The notes: generated by a model not told the origin, from the sequence alone. 64,000 nucleotides of DNA from Anodontia alba (GCA_964016985.1 OZ024823.1:36127687-36191686), one strand, 5' to 3'; positions 53,976 to 63,599 are shown, counted from the first letter of the stretch. Translations and numbers: made by a program.

Positions 53976-54219
53976 GGGCCCAGTTGTTCAAAGCATTGTT
54001 AGCTTAACAAGCTCGTTAAGGGTCATTTCGTTCACTGTTTTAGCGGATTCAATATACAATATTCTGATATTTTTTGCTGAAAAAATGTGAGTAGCTTTTG
54101 CACAGCAAAAGCTACTCACATTTTGTCAGCAAAAAATATCAGCATATTTGCCTATCACTCGATGTAAATTTTAACGAATCGTTAACTAACGACATCGTTA
54201 GCTTTGAACAACTGGGCCC
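53976..54219. mobile_element. E-family foldback element
   Basis: GGGCCCAGTTGTTCAAAGC and its inverse at the ends; 244 bp, the same length as the copy at 18191 and close to identical, suggesting recent movement. Confidence 0.93.
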
Positions 54220-54319
54220 TGATGTTTTTTGGTTTGAATCCCACTCAGAGCAGAATTATTCTCATTATTTCCTCGCAGAGAGCCATTATCCTATATACTC
54301 CAGAGCCTGAGATAAGAGG

Positions 54320-54795
54320 GGAATTTTTTTTTAATGAAATTTCAAATCCTATTTTCTGGGAAAAATATTTCAAAATGTCATCTGCTGTAATTTTTACCTA
54401 GTATGCTATTAGCAATAATTTTCTCTTTGTTTTCTCCCAGAAAACAGGCTTTGATCATGAAATATTTTCTACGGTCATTCTCTCCCTTCCCCTGATTCAA
54501 GAAGGGCAGTTGTCAGTTCCTGGCGAAGGAATGTGCACAGTACTGGTTTACTGCTTAGAGGACTAAGCCTGCCCAGTAAAAATGTGGTTAGGTAAACTGA
54601 CCGTGCTCAACATGACCCCATTGTGTTGACAATAAAATGGGGTTAAACCTAAACTCAAACAAACAAAAGAAAGAAAACAGGCTATGACATTTAATGCAAG
54701 TTGTCTCCCAGGGAGACAATTTGCATTAAATACCAAAGTCAGTGTTGTCTGCGAAAACTAAGAAAAATATCATCACTTTATCGTCAGCTGACTTT
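54320..54795. mobile_element. Hairpin-D elements, one split by SINE-A
   Basis: 54322-54415 is a right half. 54416-54454 then starts a second copy (TTTTCTCCCAGAAAACAGGC) that resumes at 54687 (CATTTAATGCAAGTTGTCTC) with its inverse arm and the ending GTCAGCTGACTTTGCCCATA. Confidence 0.8.
54439..54686 (+). mobile_element. 5'-truncated SINE-A with 16 bp TSD
   Basis: The insert 54455-54670 is flanked by AGAAAACAGGCTTTGA and AGAAAACAGGCTATGA (15 of 16). It begins mid-body (TCATGAAATATTTTCTACGG), lacking the whole tRNA head, and ends in an AAAC/AAAG tail. Truncation with a duplication indicates incomplete reverse transcription at insertion. Confidence 0.9.
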
Positions 54796-55257
54796 GCCCA
54801 TAGGGGGTCAAAGGTTATTGTGGTCATGTAGGAATTCATGAAACTCATTAATTAACAGAATCATGAATTATTCACAGACTTTATAATTAAGGTAATCTGT
54901 TTAATTACATTATCCTTACAACTGCAGAACTTTAACATCTTTTCGTAAAAGACAACACTAACCATCAGTCTGCTTGGACTTGTTTAGAAGCATGCTTCAA
55001 TTTAAAGTATTTTCTTTTTTTTTCCAGAAAATGACAATTTGCATGAAATGTTGGGGTGAAGATTTTGATCAGCCTGTGCATTTGTGCAGTCTGATCAGAA
55101 TCTTCACTGGGTGTATTTTAAATAGTCAAAGATGCAGTTTCTTCAAGGGGGATAATGAAGACTCATTTATGCGCAGGCTGATTTAGGTCTTTGTTGGGCG
55201 TTTCAGAAGGTACATTTTTGATATATTGTGGCTCATATTTTCCCCTGGAGAATGAAA
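54796..55257. other. Intron 3 spacer
   Basis: 55048-55200 holds GGTGAAGATTTTGATCAGCC and GCAGTCTGATCAGAATCTTC with a second loose pair, a hairpin element related to sequence near position 1-190 (GATCAGGGTCTTCGC). The remainder is unassigned. Confidence 0.45.
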
Positions 55258-55582
55258 TACAGTCGACCCTCATTATCTCGAAGTTCAAGGGACAGACTCT
55301 GAAACACTTCGAGATATCCCTACCTTGACATATCAGATTTGCAGAATTGAGGAAAAAATAAATTGAACAACCACATTTTACAGATGAATATATAATTTGA
55401 GAGATATATTAAAAATATTGTGGAAAAGAGGAGAAATTTCTCCAAGGAGCAATTTCTCCTCTTTTCCACAGTATTTTGTTACCTGTTGTTAGATTTCCAT
55501 GTTACAATAGGGGCCAGATTTTCACTTCGAGATAAGTGGTTATTCGAGATAAGTGAAGTCAAGATAAAGAAAGTCGACTGTA
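55258..55582. mobile_element. Tc1/mariner- or pogo-like MITE, TA duplication
   Basis: The ends CAGTCGACCCTCATTATCTC and GAGATAAGTGAAG...GTCGACTG are flanked by TA on both sides. GATATCCC and TTCGAGATAAG repeats lie subterminally, and an inner 27 bp stem surrounds TTTCTCCAAGGAGCAA. No coding. Confidence 0.85.
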
Positions 55583-55854
55583 CCATTTAAAAAAAAAAAA
55601 AAAAAAATTTTGCATGAAAAATGGGCCATAATCTATGGATATATATAATCTGGAGGGAGAGGAGGGAGACAGCTGATATACCAATTATGAACAGTAGTTC
55701 TCTGATGGACGACAGACATGAGGAATGATCAGAAGCAATTCTATTGTTTGGAAACAATTAACCCAGACTCCAAGAGTAAACACTGAAACAAAGCTACTGA
55801 TACGGAATTAATAGATTCAAATAACTCTTTCACCTCTCACAACATGTTTAACAA

Positions 55855-56045
55855 ATATTTACTTTGGCATTCACTATGGGCAAATTCAACAGACTACATG
55901 CACAATTTTTGTATTATTTTCCCAGAAAATAGGCTTTGACATGGAAAATGTTGCTTATGAGACAATTTCCATGAAATGTCAAATCCTAATATATTTCAAA
56001 GTGTCGTCTGCTGAAATTTTTACCGAGCATATGTACAGAGGTTAA
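55855..56045. mobile_element. Hairpin-D MITE
   Basis: ATATTTACTTTGGCATTCAC flanks both sides (55855 and 56049) as a near-exact 25 bp direct repeat. GGCTTTGACATGGAAAATGT pairs loosely with CATGAAATGTCAAATCC. Confidence 0.75.
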
Positions 56046-56314
56046 CAAATATTTACTTTGGCATTCACAAGGCAAAATATTATTTTTAGCATAATTTGGA
56101 ATAGAAGAAGAGCTGTTGTCTCTCTGTGGATATAAATTGATCAGACTGAAGCTTGCACTGCAGTCTTCAAATGAGCTATGCAAAAAAAAATGTCATCTAT
56201 CAAGCAATTATGCAAACTACACAGATTCAGATCTTGCAGGTCTGTACACAGTCCCATCAGCGTCTATGCTCCATTGATCATAGCTCTAGATAAGAAGGGG
56301 TATCCACATAATAT

Positions 56315-56850
56315 TTTTATTCCCTCGCCCATTCGAAGAATGGTGGAAGGGCATTAAGCTAGCTTTGCCCCTGTCTGTCGTCTGTGCTAAAACAATTGTA
56401 TCTGGGCCATAACTCCCTTGTAAAACTGTATGGAATATATTCATGAAACTTCACAGATGACTAAATCATCATAACGAGACAATATTTCATGAACAAGGAA
56501 GACAAATTTGGCTACTTTAGTTTTTGAATTACTCCCCCATGCCTAAAATGCATGTAGTGTATATATAATGCTGAAAATTTGTGTCCATCTCATAACTCCT
56601 AAACCATATTGAATATATTCATGAAACTTCACAGATGGCTAAATCATATCGAGATGATGTGTTGTGAACAAGGAAGACAACTCTGGCTGCTTTGGTTTTT
56701 TAATTACCCCCCCTCACACCCCCTTGCCTAAAATCCATGTAGTGTATTGCTAAAAATTCTTGTTCTGATAGCTCCTAAACCGTATGGAATATGTTCATGA
56801 AACAAAGGCCACCAGGCAGGGGCATCCATGTCCCATGGACAGGTTCCTAG
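56315..56850 (+). mobile_element. Second Helentron/pearl-like element
   Basis: The left end CCTCGCCCATTCGAAGAATGG carries a hairpin CCATTCGAAGAATGG (GAA loop, as in the element at 48824). Three tandem monomers share AACTCCT-AAACCATATTGAA and ATTCATGAAACTTCACAGAT, starting near 56409, 56592 and 56769 (183 and 177 bp). The right end has the hairpin TGTCCCATGGACA (56829-56841). Confidence 0.65.
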
Positions 56851-56991
56851 TTCTCCATGAAACATTTGTTGTGGGTACTCATCAGAAGGAGTTTGTTTTA
56901 AAAGATGTCTTTTACTGAAAAAAGTCAAAATCAAAATCCATGTCACTGTAAAACAGTCACTGTCAAGTATTGACATATTTGGATACCTTAA

Positions 56992-57215
56992 CCTTCATCA
57001 CTCTCTGAGCAAATTCAGCAGATGACAAATTGGTGATATTTTTCTTATTCTTCCCAAAAAACAGGATTTGACATTTCATGCAATGAAATTTCATGCATTT
57101 CATCCAATGGAGACAATCTGCATGAAATGTCAAATCCTGTTTTCTGGGGAAAAATAAGAAAAATATTTCAATGTATTGTCTGCTGAAACTTTTACCCAGA
57201 ACGCTAAGCATTAGC
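56992..57215. mobile_element. Hairpin-D MITE
   Basis: TTAACCTTCATCACTCTCTG at the left; AACGCTAAGCATTAG at the right; long stem AGGATTTGACATTTCATGCA with its inverse. The left arm has a small CATGCAATGAAATTT duplication. Confidence 0.88.
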
Positions 57216-57327
57216 TTGTTACTACACTTACCCTTAAATCTGAACAAGTTCATTGAGCCACCTGATAATGTATCTATAAAGTACTGACAGAAAGACAACT
57301 AATGTAGACCCATATCAAACTGCTCCT

Positions 57328-57845
57328 TAGCCCTAAAAAAAAAATGTTATGTTTCCGACTTCCTGACCCACTGTCAAAAAATGCACCGACTGTAATTTTT
57401 TTTTTTTTTTTTTTGCACAATTTTTTTTTTTGCACGAGAAGAAAAACAAATTAATCCCCAACTGACCCCGGACAATCCCAATTTTTACATAAGTTTGTTA
57501 CATAATTTGTCCGTACCAGTTTTCGGATATTGTCAGTCTTCATCGTTCGTTCATTTGTTTCCAATATGGCTGCACCCATACAAGCCAAACGAGCACATTA
57601 GTGCAGTTTATTTCGAAGCGTGCAGCCACATCTTGGCCTAAAATAAAATAAAAGCTGTTTAACACAGTGCCCCTTTAAAATAGGTATTCAGAAATGGTCA
57701 AATGTTTGGTAAGAGAAGTCAAAATATTTTAAGATTCCATTAAAAAAGATTCACCAACCGTAATTTGACTTGGAAAAAAAAAAAAAAAAAAAAAAAAAGG
57801 AGAGAGAAAAAAAAAAAGTTGCCGACCTACCAACCCTATGGCTAA
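57328..57845. mobile_element. Possible TIR element with A/T-run ends
   Basis: TTAGCCCTAAAAAAAAAATG and TTCCGACTTCC at the left resemble the inverse of GTTGCCGACCTACCAACCCT and ATGGCTAA at the right, with long A- or T-runs inside each end. Match quality is low. Confidence 0.4.
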
Positions 57846-57956
57846 TTGGTGATGGAATTGGAAATAGAACATTTATTTTTTTAGGCCTTAGCTCTGATAT
57901 TGGGTCCTCTGGCCAAATATTTTAATAGGGTAAATATGGTACCTATTACATTAGTG

Positions 57957-58311
57957 TGAAGTGGCACAGTGGCTCAGTGGTAGAGCGTCTGCTTTGTGAT
58001 CAGGAGGTTGCGGGTTTGATCCCTGGCCGGGTCATACCAAAGACTTTAAAAATGGTACATGTACTAGCTGCTGTTTTGCTTGGCGCTCAGCATTAAGAAA
58101 GTAGAGCTAGAACTGGTCAGCTAAGTGTCAGTATAATGTGACTGGGTGGAATATCATGTTAAAGTGTCTGGGGTGTGATATTTCAGTGAGGCAGCACTCT
58201 AAAAGTGAGCGTTGAGCTCCCTGCCACATCCAGACACCGTCGCGATATGACTGAAAGATTGTTGAAAGCGATGTTAAGCCCATTTAAATCAAACAAACCA
58301 ACTCTAGCGTG
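57957..58311 (+). mobile_element. SINE-B, best-preserved copy
   Basis: Head with A box GTGGCTCAGTGGTAGAGCGT and B box GGTTGCGGGTTTGATCCC, clearly tRNA-derived. Body: CATACCAAAGACTTTAAAAA, TCAGTATAATGTGACTGGGT, TTTCAGTGAGGCAGCACTCT. Tail: GCGATGTTAAGCCCATTTAA. Flanks TTAGTGTGA and CTAGCGTGA may be an eroded target duplication. Confidence 0.92.
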
Positions 58312-58607
58312 ATTAATACAATGGAAAAAGTCAAGAAAGGAAATAACTCAAATTTTGCTTTTAACAATAGTCAATATTTGTAATTTGTACCACTTACCAA
58401 TTTCATTATTAACTTGGGACAATTTACTATAAATGAACAGTGCGAATAATTGAATAATCAGATAACTGCAAACACCGGAACTGCTTACAAATGCACTGTC
58501 CATGATACCTGTAAATAATTAATGTAATGAGCTTTTTAATCAATGGCGAATAACTTAATGTACGACATTAATCAAACAAAGGGATGATACTATCTTCACA
58601 TGGCCAA

Positions 58608-58825
58608 TTATTTCTTAGCACGCTATGATGGACAAATTCAGCAGACGACAAAATGACAATATTTTTTTCTTATTTTTCTTAGAAGTAAGGATTTGACATT
58701 TCATGCAAACTGTCTCCTTAGGAGACAGTTTGCATGAAATATCAAATCCTATTTTCTGGGAAAAATAAGAATTTGTATGAAAATGTCATCTGCTGAAAAT
58801 TTTATCCAGCATGCCCAGCATGTTA
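58608..58825. mobile_element. Hairpin-D MITE
   Basis: Stem GGATTTGACATTTCATGCAA / TTGCATGAAATATCAAATCC around CTGTCTCCTTAGGAGACAG; right end TTATCCAGCATGCCCAGCAT. Confidence 0.88.
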
Positions 58826-58974
58826 TTTAAAAAGAATTGGGTGTTATTAAAACATGATTATTTGATGAACTTTATTTTACACCTTGTGATTTTGTTTGAC
58901 CTTTAATTTTTGCTGGGCACCATTAGCAGATAACAAATGACTTAAGTAGACAACAAATGAATGATGTTTTTTCT

Positions 58975-59170
58975 TAACAGGATTGGGTGCACTTTCAGGG
59001 GAAGCAACTCTGCCAAATTGTTTTTGCCTTCTTTTTTAAAAGGGATCTTCTTTTAAAAGAAAAATTCCTGTGGGAGCAAATGTTTTTGTTTTAGAGTGGA
59101 CCCTTTTGAGAAGGGGATTTGTGTGAAAGCAAACAGGAAATCAGAAAAGTTGTCGCTCTTGCCTTTCAGT
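58975..59170. mobile_element. Foldback fragment related to 26608 hairpin
   Basis: GGAAGCAACTCTGCCAAATT, CTTCTTTTTTAAAAGGGATC and AAAAATTCCTGTGGGAGCAA, then TTTAGAGTGGACCCTTTTG, the same ordered blocks as at 26530-26760. Confidence 0.55.
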
Positions 59171-59254
59171 TAAATTGGGGGAAACTTGATGCATTTCAGT
59201 GGGTCCTAGATTCAGGCTCTCAAGGCATGATCAAATTGATCCATGTTTTCTGAG

Positions 59255-59486
59255 CGGGCCCCCGTAGCCTAGTGGATAGGAGAGTTGACTCTTAATCCAT
59301 TAGGTTTCTCACCACTGTGGTTCGAGCCTTGCTCGGGTCACATGTGGGAAAGCCAAGTTCTGCTTACGAATGGTCAGGTGGTTTTTCCCCCGAGTTCTCC
59401 GGTTTTCGCCCACTTTTGATGAATGATTGGCTCGATATAAGTGAAATATTCTTGAAAGGGCCATAAAACCCAAATAAAAAAAAAAA
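59255..59486 (+). mobile_element. SINE-E copy
   Basis: tRNA-like head CCCCGTAGCCTAGTGGATAG with B box TGTGGTTCGAGCC. The body is GAATGGTCAGGTGGTTTTTC, and the tail TGAAAGGGCCATAAAACCCA runs into an A-run. Only copy in the window. Confidence 0.85.
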
Positions 59487-59653
59487 GGAGGTTTTCTGAA
59501 CTAAGGCTGCAGAAAAGGATATTTAGTATTCAGCTGAATAAATTTCAAAAGCATATGCTCCAGAAGCATACAGATAAATACTTTTTTTATCTGAAAAAAA
59601 AAAAAAAAAGCAACATAATGGGTACTCTTTAGACATCCCTCACAAAGGTGCTT

Positions 59654-59863
59654 TTAACCCTTGTCCTGCTGAACCTGGATATACCCTTTGCAAACAGTGT
59701 AGATCCAGATCAGTTGGCTTCTGAAGATCAGTTGGCTTCTGGATCTGCACAATTTGCCATTGAGTATGTGAATTTATAGCAACAATCCGGATCAAGTAAT
59801 CTGATTGGCTGAAAATGAGAAGTGGGCATGGCATCTTAATTTATTCAATAGGACAAGGGTTAA
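59654..59863 (+). mobile_element. Hairpin-A MITE
   Basis: TTAACCCTTGTCCTGCTGAA and GGACAAGGGTTAA with TTAA at both borders; GATCAGTTGGCTTCTG is directly repeated in place of a clean stem. It inserted into a hairpin-C element (GGGTACTCTTTAGAC left, AATGGGTACCC right). Confidence 0.9.
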
Positions 59864-59871
59864 TGGGTACC

Positions 59872-59963
59872 CTTAAAGTCAGGGCTCTGGAAATTTTGAA
59901 ATCTGAATCGGTCCAGCCGAAGACGATGACTTCATCAATGAGCCCATTTCCAAAAAAAAAATG

Positions 59964-60022
<59 letters not shown>

Positions 60023-61176
60023 CTGTCACGAAAACTAATGACAATTGGCAGTCCTATAACTCCTTTTAAATAATACACCTCAACTCTGTTTTATGACGGA
60101 AGTCCGGGTATAACGAGCATGGCGTCATCAATAAATACAGTCAGGTATGTAAAAAGAAAGAAAGAAAAAAAAAAGACGTTTTTTTTGTTATTTCCACCTC
60201 TGCAGGGTTTTCCTAAACTATTTATAAACAACTGATTCCCGTCTTGTATAAACGCGAAGACGGCGGGAAACAGGAGAGACGGAACAAAATGACTTTCATG
60301 GACCTAATTAGGTCTAATAAAAAAGGCCTGCGCCACGGGGGGTTTTGCAGTTTTTAATGTTTCAAGATTTAACTAGACTGCTTAAATTTTAAGCACTGAC
60401 CAATCTTGTCTAGCGCAAGTGGTGCATTACTTATTTTTACCGTGAAATCTACCTTGAATTATACTCGTGTGTTACGGCAATCAACAAAACAAAAAAAAAG
60501 AAGCAATCAATAATACCCAGATCAGACACCGTTGTATGCGACATGTCATCAGGACGTACACGGTTTGGGAATTAATTTATCAAGTCTGGGACCGACAAAC
60601 CGGGTTGATCAAAACAAAAAAGAAGAGGAAGAAAACGGGTGCGTTCAAGCGGTGCATTCTTTTTATCATTCTCAGTAAAGCGACCTTTGATCTTTTGGAC
60701 ACGCCGACTGCACCTGGATGTTTTGCAGTCTCAGTGTTTTCATACGTGTCACACAAACCGATTAATTATCAGACTACTGTTACTGATGATTCGTGTTAAT
60801 CGCTTGTTTACTGCACAAAGGTCAATGAAGTGTTGATTTTTTGGCAATGTTTGGATAATGACGTAATTAATTTGTGCTGCGGTAGGTTGCCTCTGCAATA
60901 TACATGTCAAATGACCGTTTAGAGCCTTTTTTTAACTACCATAATATCACATTTAAAAGGTGCGTGGACGTTGTCAGTTTGGGAAGACTTGACTGTTCGT
61001 GATTTTTTAGACATCATTGATTCGTGAAAATTGGTTGGTTGGGGAAAAATGGGGTTCAAGGCACAAACCTGTTGGACCGATTTATTAGCGTTTTGGGATG
61101 TTTGAAATCGGTCCAGAATTCTTAATTTCGGTCCAGACCGGCAATTTTTCCGGTTTTCCGGAGCCCTGCTTAAAGT
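59872..61176. mobile_element. Non-autonomous hAT element with 8 bp TSD
   Basis: The element 59880-61168 (1289 bp) has ends CAGGGCTCTGGAAATTTT and CGGTTTTCCGGAGCCCTG and is flanked by the exact duplication CTTAAAGT (59872-59879 and 61169-61176). ATCGGTCCAG occurs just inside each end. The interior is noncoding and includes a (TA)n run. CAGGG-type ends plus 8 bp duplication are typical of hAT elements. Confidence 0.92.
59967..60019. repeat. (TA)n microsatellite
   Basis: About 26 TA units inside the hAT element; it creates spurious YIYIYI frames on both strands. Confidence 0.95.
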
Positions 61177-61179
61177 GTT

Positions 61180-61245
61180 TTCTAGAAGAAATAAGAAAAT
61201 ATTGATATTGTTGTGTTGAAAACAGCATCATATATAGAGCTGTGT
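61180..61245. mobile_element. Hairpin-C right arm remnant
   Basis: TTTTCTAGAAGAAATAAGAA and CATCATATATAGAGCTGTG continue the hairpin-C element broken by the hairpin-A MITE and the hAT element to its left. Confidence 0.6.
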
Positions 61246-61371
61246 CAACCTCACTCGGATGAGTTTCAAGAACATATGTTTGCATAGAGAAAAGAAACAT
61301 ATCATATTCTTGTTTCAGTGTACCATATTTACTCAAAATATTCGGACACTTCAGCTCCTCTAGCCATATGA

Positions 61372-61560
61372 AATGTCTGGTTGGCTGAGTGGTTAGCGCT
61401 GCTGACTTCTGATCACCAGGTCCTGGGAACAAATCCTGCTAGCAGTGGTTTCAACTCGTGACTTCATTGTATTACATTGCACAGAGTCTTCTATTATCAC
61501 CCCCACATCATATCTATATGATTTAATGATTTTGAAAGGGATGTAAAACAAGATGTCATT
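61372..61560 (+). mobile_element. SINE-D copy
   Basis: Head TGGTTGGCTGAGTGGTTAGC with a degraded B box GGTCCTGGGAACAAATCC; tail TGAAAGGGATGTAAAACAAG then ATTATCATC. Confidence 0.78.
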
Positions 61561-61594
61561 ATCATCTTCATATTATTAGACAACATATTCTTAA

Positions 61595-61730
61595 CTCTTT
61601 TGCTGCTAGTGGCGACTTTTGTTATCTGTTGATAACCTTTGCTAACAGTTTGGACCCAGAGCAGGCCTGACAAAACATTGGGCCGGGTCTGGATCCAAAC
61701 TATTTGACACTCTAATGTATTCCTGAAAGA
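61595..61730. mobile_element. Hairpin-core MITE fragment
   Basis: TTGCTAACAGTTTGGACCCA and GGTCTGGATCCAAACTATTT pair around GGCCTGACAAAACATTGGGCC; it resembles the sequence flanking the 28 bp repeats at 37640. Confidence 0.65.
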
Positions 61731-61789
61731 CTTTTTTGAAAAAGATAATTAAAAAAAAAAAAAAAAATTAACAGACTTAAAAAAGCATA

Positions 61790-62090
61790 CAAAATTACCC
61801 AGCATGCAGAGTTAATGATAGTCATAATAGCAGCAGACAGCATTCTCAAACATATAATTTCATTTTTCTTGGAAAATAAAGGTTGACATTTCATGTAAAT
61901 TGTCTGCATAGCAGAGCAAACAATTCACATGAAATGTCAACCCTTAGTTTTTTCTGGAAAAAAAACAAAACAAAAACAACAAAAAAAAAAACAAAAAAAA
62001 AAAAAAACAAAAAAAAAAACCACACAAAAAAAAAAACTAGCATGTTATAGAATTATCATCTGGCACTTTAAGGGGTAAAAGTTTCTTCCT
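61790..62090. mobile_element. Hairpin-D MITE with A-rich tail
   Basis: GGTTGACATTTCATGTAAAT and ATTCACATGAAATGTCAACC pair around TGTCTGCATAGCAGAGCAAAC. An A-rich AAAC tract (61955-62035) precedes the right end TAGCATGTTATAG. Confidence 0.8.
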
Positions 62091-62280
62091 TTAATTTGTT
62101 TTTGGATAATAAGGTTTGACAGATCATGCAAATATTCAGCCTTGCAGACAGTCAATGGCATGTTTAACCCTGTTTTTAGGGATAAAAAAAAAAAAAAAAA
62201 AAAGGTGTACATTTGCTGCATGCTTATTTCACCATCATTGTACTAAATGTTACAATTGCAGTTGCTAATTATTATTCCAG

Positions 62281-62397
62281 GTTTTCCAAGATCTTGGCAA
62301 AGATGTTCTCCAGGCAGCTTTTGCCGGTTTCAATGCCTGTGTATTTGCCTATGGTCAGACAGGCACAGGGAAGACCTACTCTATGATGGGACATGAG
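62281..62397 (+). CDS. Kinesin-3-type motor, coding exon 4 (P-loop)
   Basis: 117 bp, phase 0, acceptor ATTATTCCAG and donor GTGAGT. It encodes [20 protein letters not shown] and [19 protein letters not shown], residues 79-117. GQTGTGKT (residues 103-110) is the ATP-binding P-loop, and [11 protein letters not shown] is invariant kinesin sequence. The common serine of GQTGSGKT is threonine here. The rest of the motor (switch I, switch II) lies beyond the window, so the gene is 3'-incomplete only because of the window edge. Confidence 0.96.
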
Positions 62398-62439
62398 GTG
62401 AGTTATCACAGGATAGGTGATGAATGGATCTGACGTATT

Positions 62440-62660
62440 TTCTTAGGTCCAGATAAGGGGCTTTTTTCAATAACAAAAAAAAAAAAAAAAAAAAAATGAT
62501 ATTTTTCTTATATCTCTATGAAACATCTGTTGTGGTACTCATCAGAAGCATCTAAGTGAGACACTTCTGATGAGTACCAACAACATATGATTTCGTGGAG
62601 GAGAAATAAGAAAAAATATTTTCCTGAATCCCTCTGATACGAAAGTTGGGCAGACACTGA
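62440..62660. mobile_element. Hairpin-C MITE
   Basis: GGTCCAGATAAGGGGC at the left and CCCTCTGATACGAAAG at the right; apex CATCAGAAGCATCTAAGTGA with GACACTTCTGATGAGTACC. It starts 43 bp after kinesin exon 4. Confidence 0.82.
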
Positions 62661-62764
62661 ATAGCTGAGAAAAAAAGATATGCCAGCACCTTTAGACACA
62701 TCTCTGGAAGTCATATAGACATGTCCAAATTTTAGGACAAACCCAGTAAAATAGTTTGATTAAT

Positions 62765-63115
62765 CTTAACCTTTACCACTCCCAGGGCTAATTCAGCAGA
62801 CAACAAAGAGGCACCAGTTTTCATTTTTTTCCCAGAAAACAAGATTTGACAGAGATTGTGAAATCCTGTTTTCTGGGAAAACTAAGAAAAATATTTCAAA
62901 ATGTCTTCTGCTGTAAATTTTACCCAGAGTGCTAAGTCTTAAGCATTCTCTGATTCAATAGATGACAAACTGATATTCTTATTTTTCCCAGATGGTAGAG
63001 TATAAGATTTTGTGCAGTTGATTTCTTTGGGAGACAACTGCATAAAATACAAACCCAAAGCTCTGGGTATGTGTCAAAAAATGTCATCTGAATTTTTATC
63101 CAACATGCTAGGCAT
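62765..63115. mobile_element. Two adjacent hairpin-D elements
   Basis: The first (62765-62945) has TTAACCTTTACCACTCCCAG and CAGAGTGCTAAGTCTTAA with a deleted stem. The second (62946-63115) has GATGACAAACTGATATTC and TGTCATCTGAATTTTTATCC and a diverged core. Confidence 0.6.
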
Positions 63116-63213
63116 CATGATACAAAATTATGTGCATAGTGACAATGGCATCACCATGATCAGACCAAGTAAATGTGCCCACTACTGTAACTACCCGAAA
63201 TGTTCATTCACTA

Positions 63214-63581
63214 TACAGTCGAACCTCGATAGCGTGAACACCGTTGGCTCGTTTACCATGGCTAATTCGAACTCGTTTTTGAGTCCCTACGAAGTTCTTC
63301 CGATAGCTCAAGAAAACAAATGTTTAGAGAAATTTTCTTATTTTATTGTGAAATTGTATGTTGAGTGAACTCATTAGAATTGCCTCATTGAGGCAGTTCT
63401 AATAAGTACACTCAACATACAATTATTGTGTAGAAAATAAAAAAAAAAAAAAAATCCCTAAATTATCACCATTTGCTTCCTGACTTGGCACCATAATTAA
63501 CCCTCAGTGGCTCGAACTACCCATGTCTCAAACACATTTCCATGGTCCCAAAGATGTTCAAGCCATCGAAGATCGACTGTA
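63214..63581. mobile_element. Tc1/mariner- or pogo-like MITE, TA duplication
   Basis: The ends CAGTCGAACCTCGATAGCG and CATCGAAGATCGACTG are flanked by TA (63214-63215 and 63580-63581). The middle 63316-63475 is a hairpin-C type foldback with apex GAATTGCCTCATTGAGGCAG, so one MITE sits in another. Confidence 0.85.
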
Positions 63582-63599
63582 TCTTCTTACCATCCTTAT

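Noticed and set aside
57957..58040. tRNA gene at the SINE-B head (also the heads at 27345, 44291 and 59255)
   Set aside because: A and B boxes are present but the acceptor stem is not closed and the sequence continues into a conserved SINE body.
22496..59863. TTAACCC/GGGTTAA borders as interstitial telomeric repeats
   Set aside because: They occur singly as MITE ends with TTAA target sites; there is no (TTAGGG)n run.
59815..60069. Frames with alternating Y and I on both strands
   Set aside because: Translation of the (TA)n microsatellite.
60467..60799. 110-codon frame inside the second hAT element
   Set aside because: No transposase motif (hAT dimerisation domain, BED finger) or other domain visible; includes translated A-run.
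63012..63368. 118-codon frame downstream of kinesin exon 4
   Set aside because: It runs through two different MITEs and has no splice-bounded kinesin similarity (no switch I NxxSSR motif).
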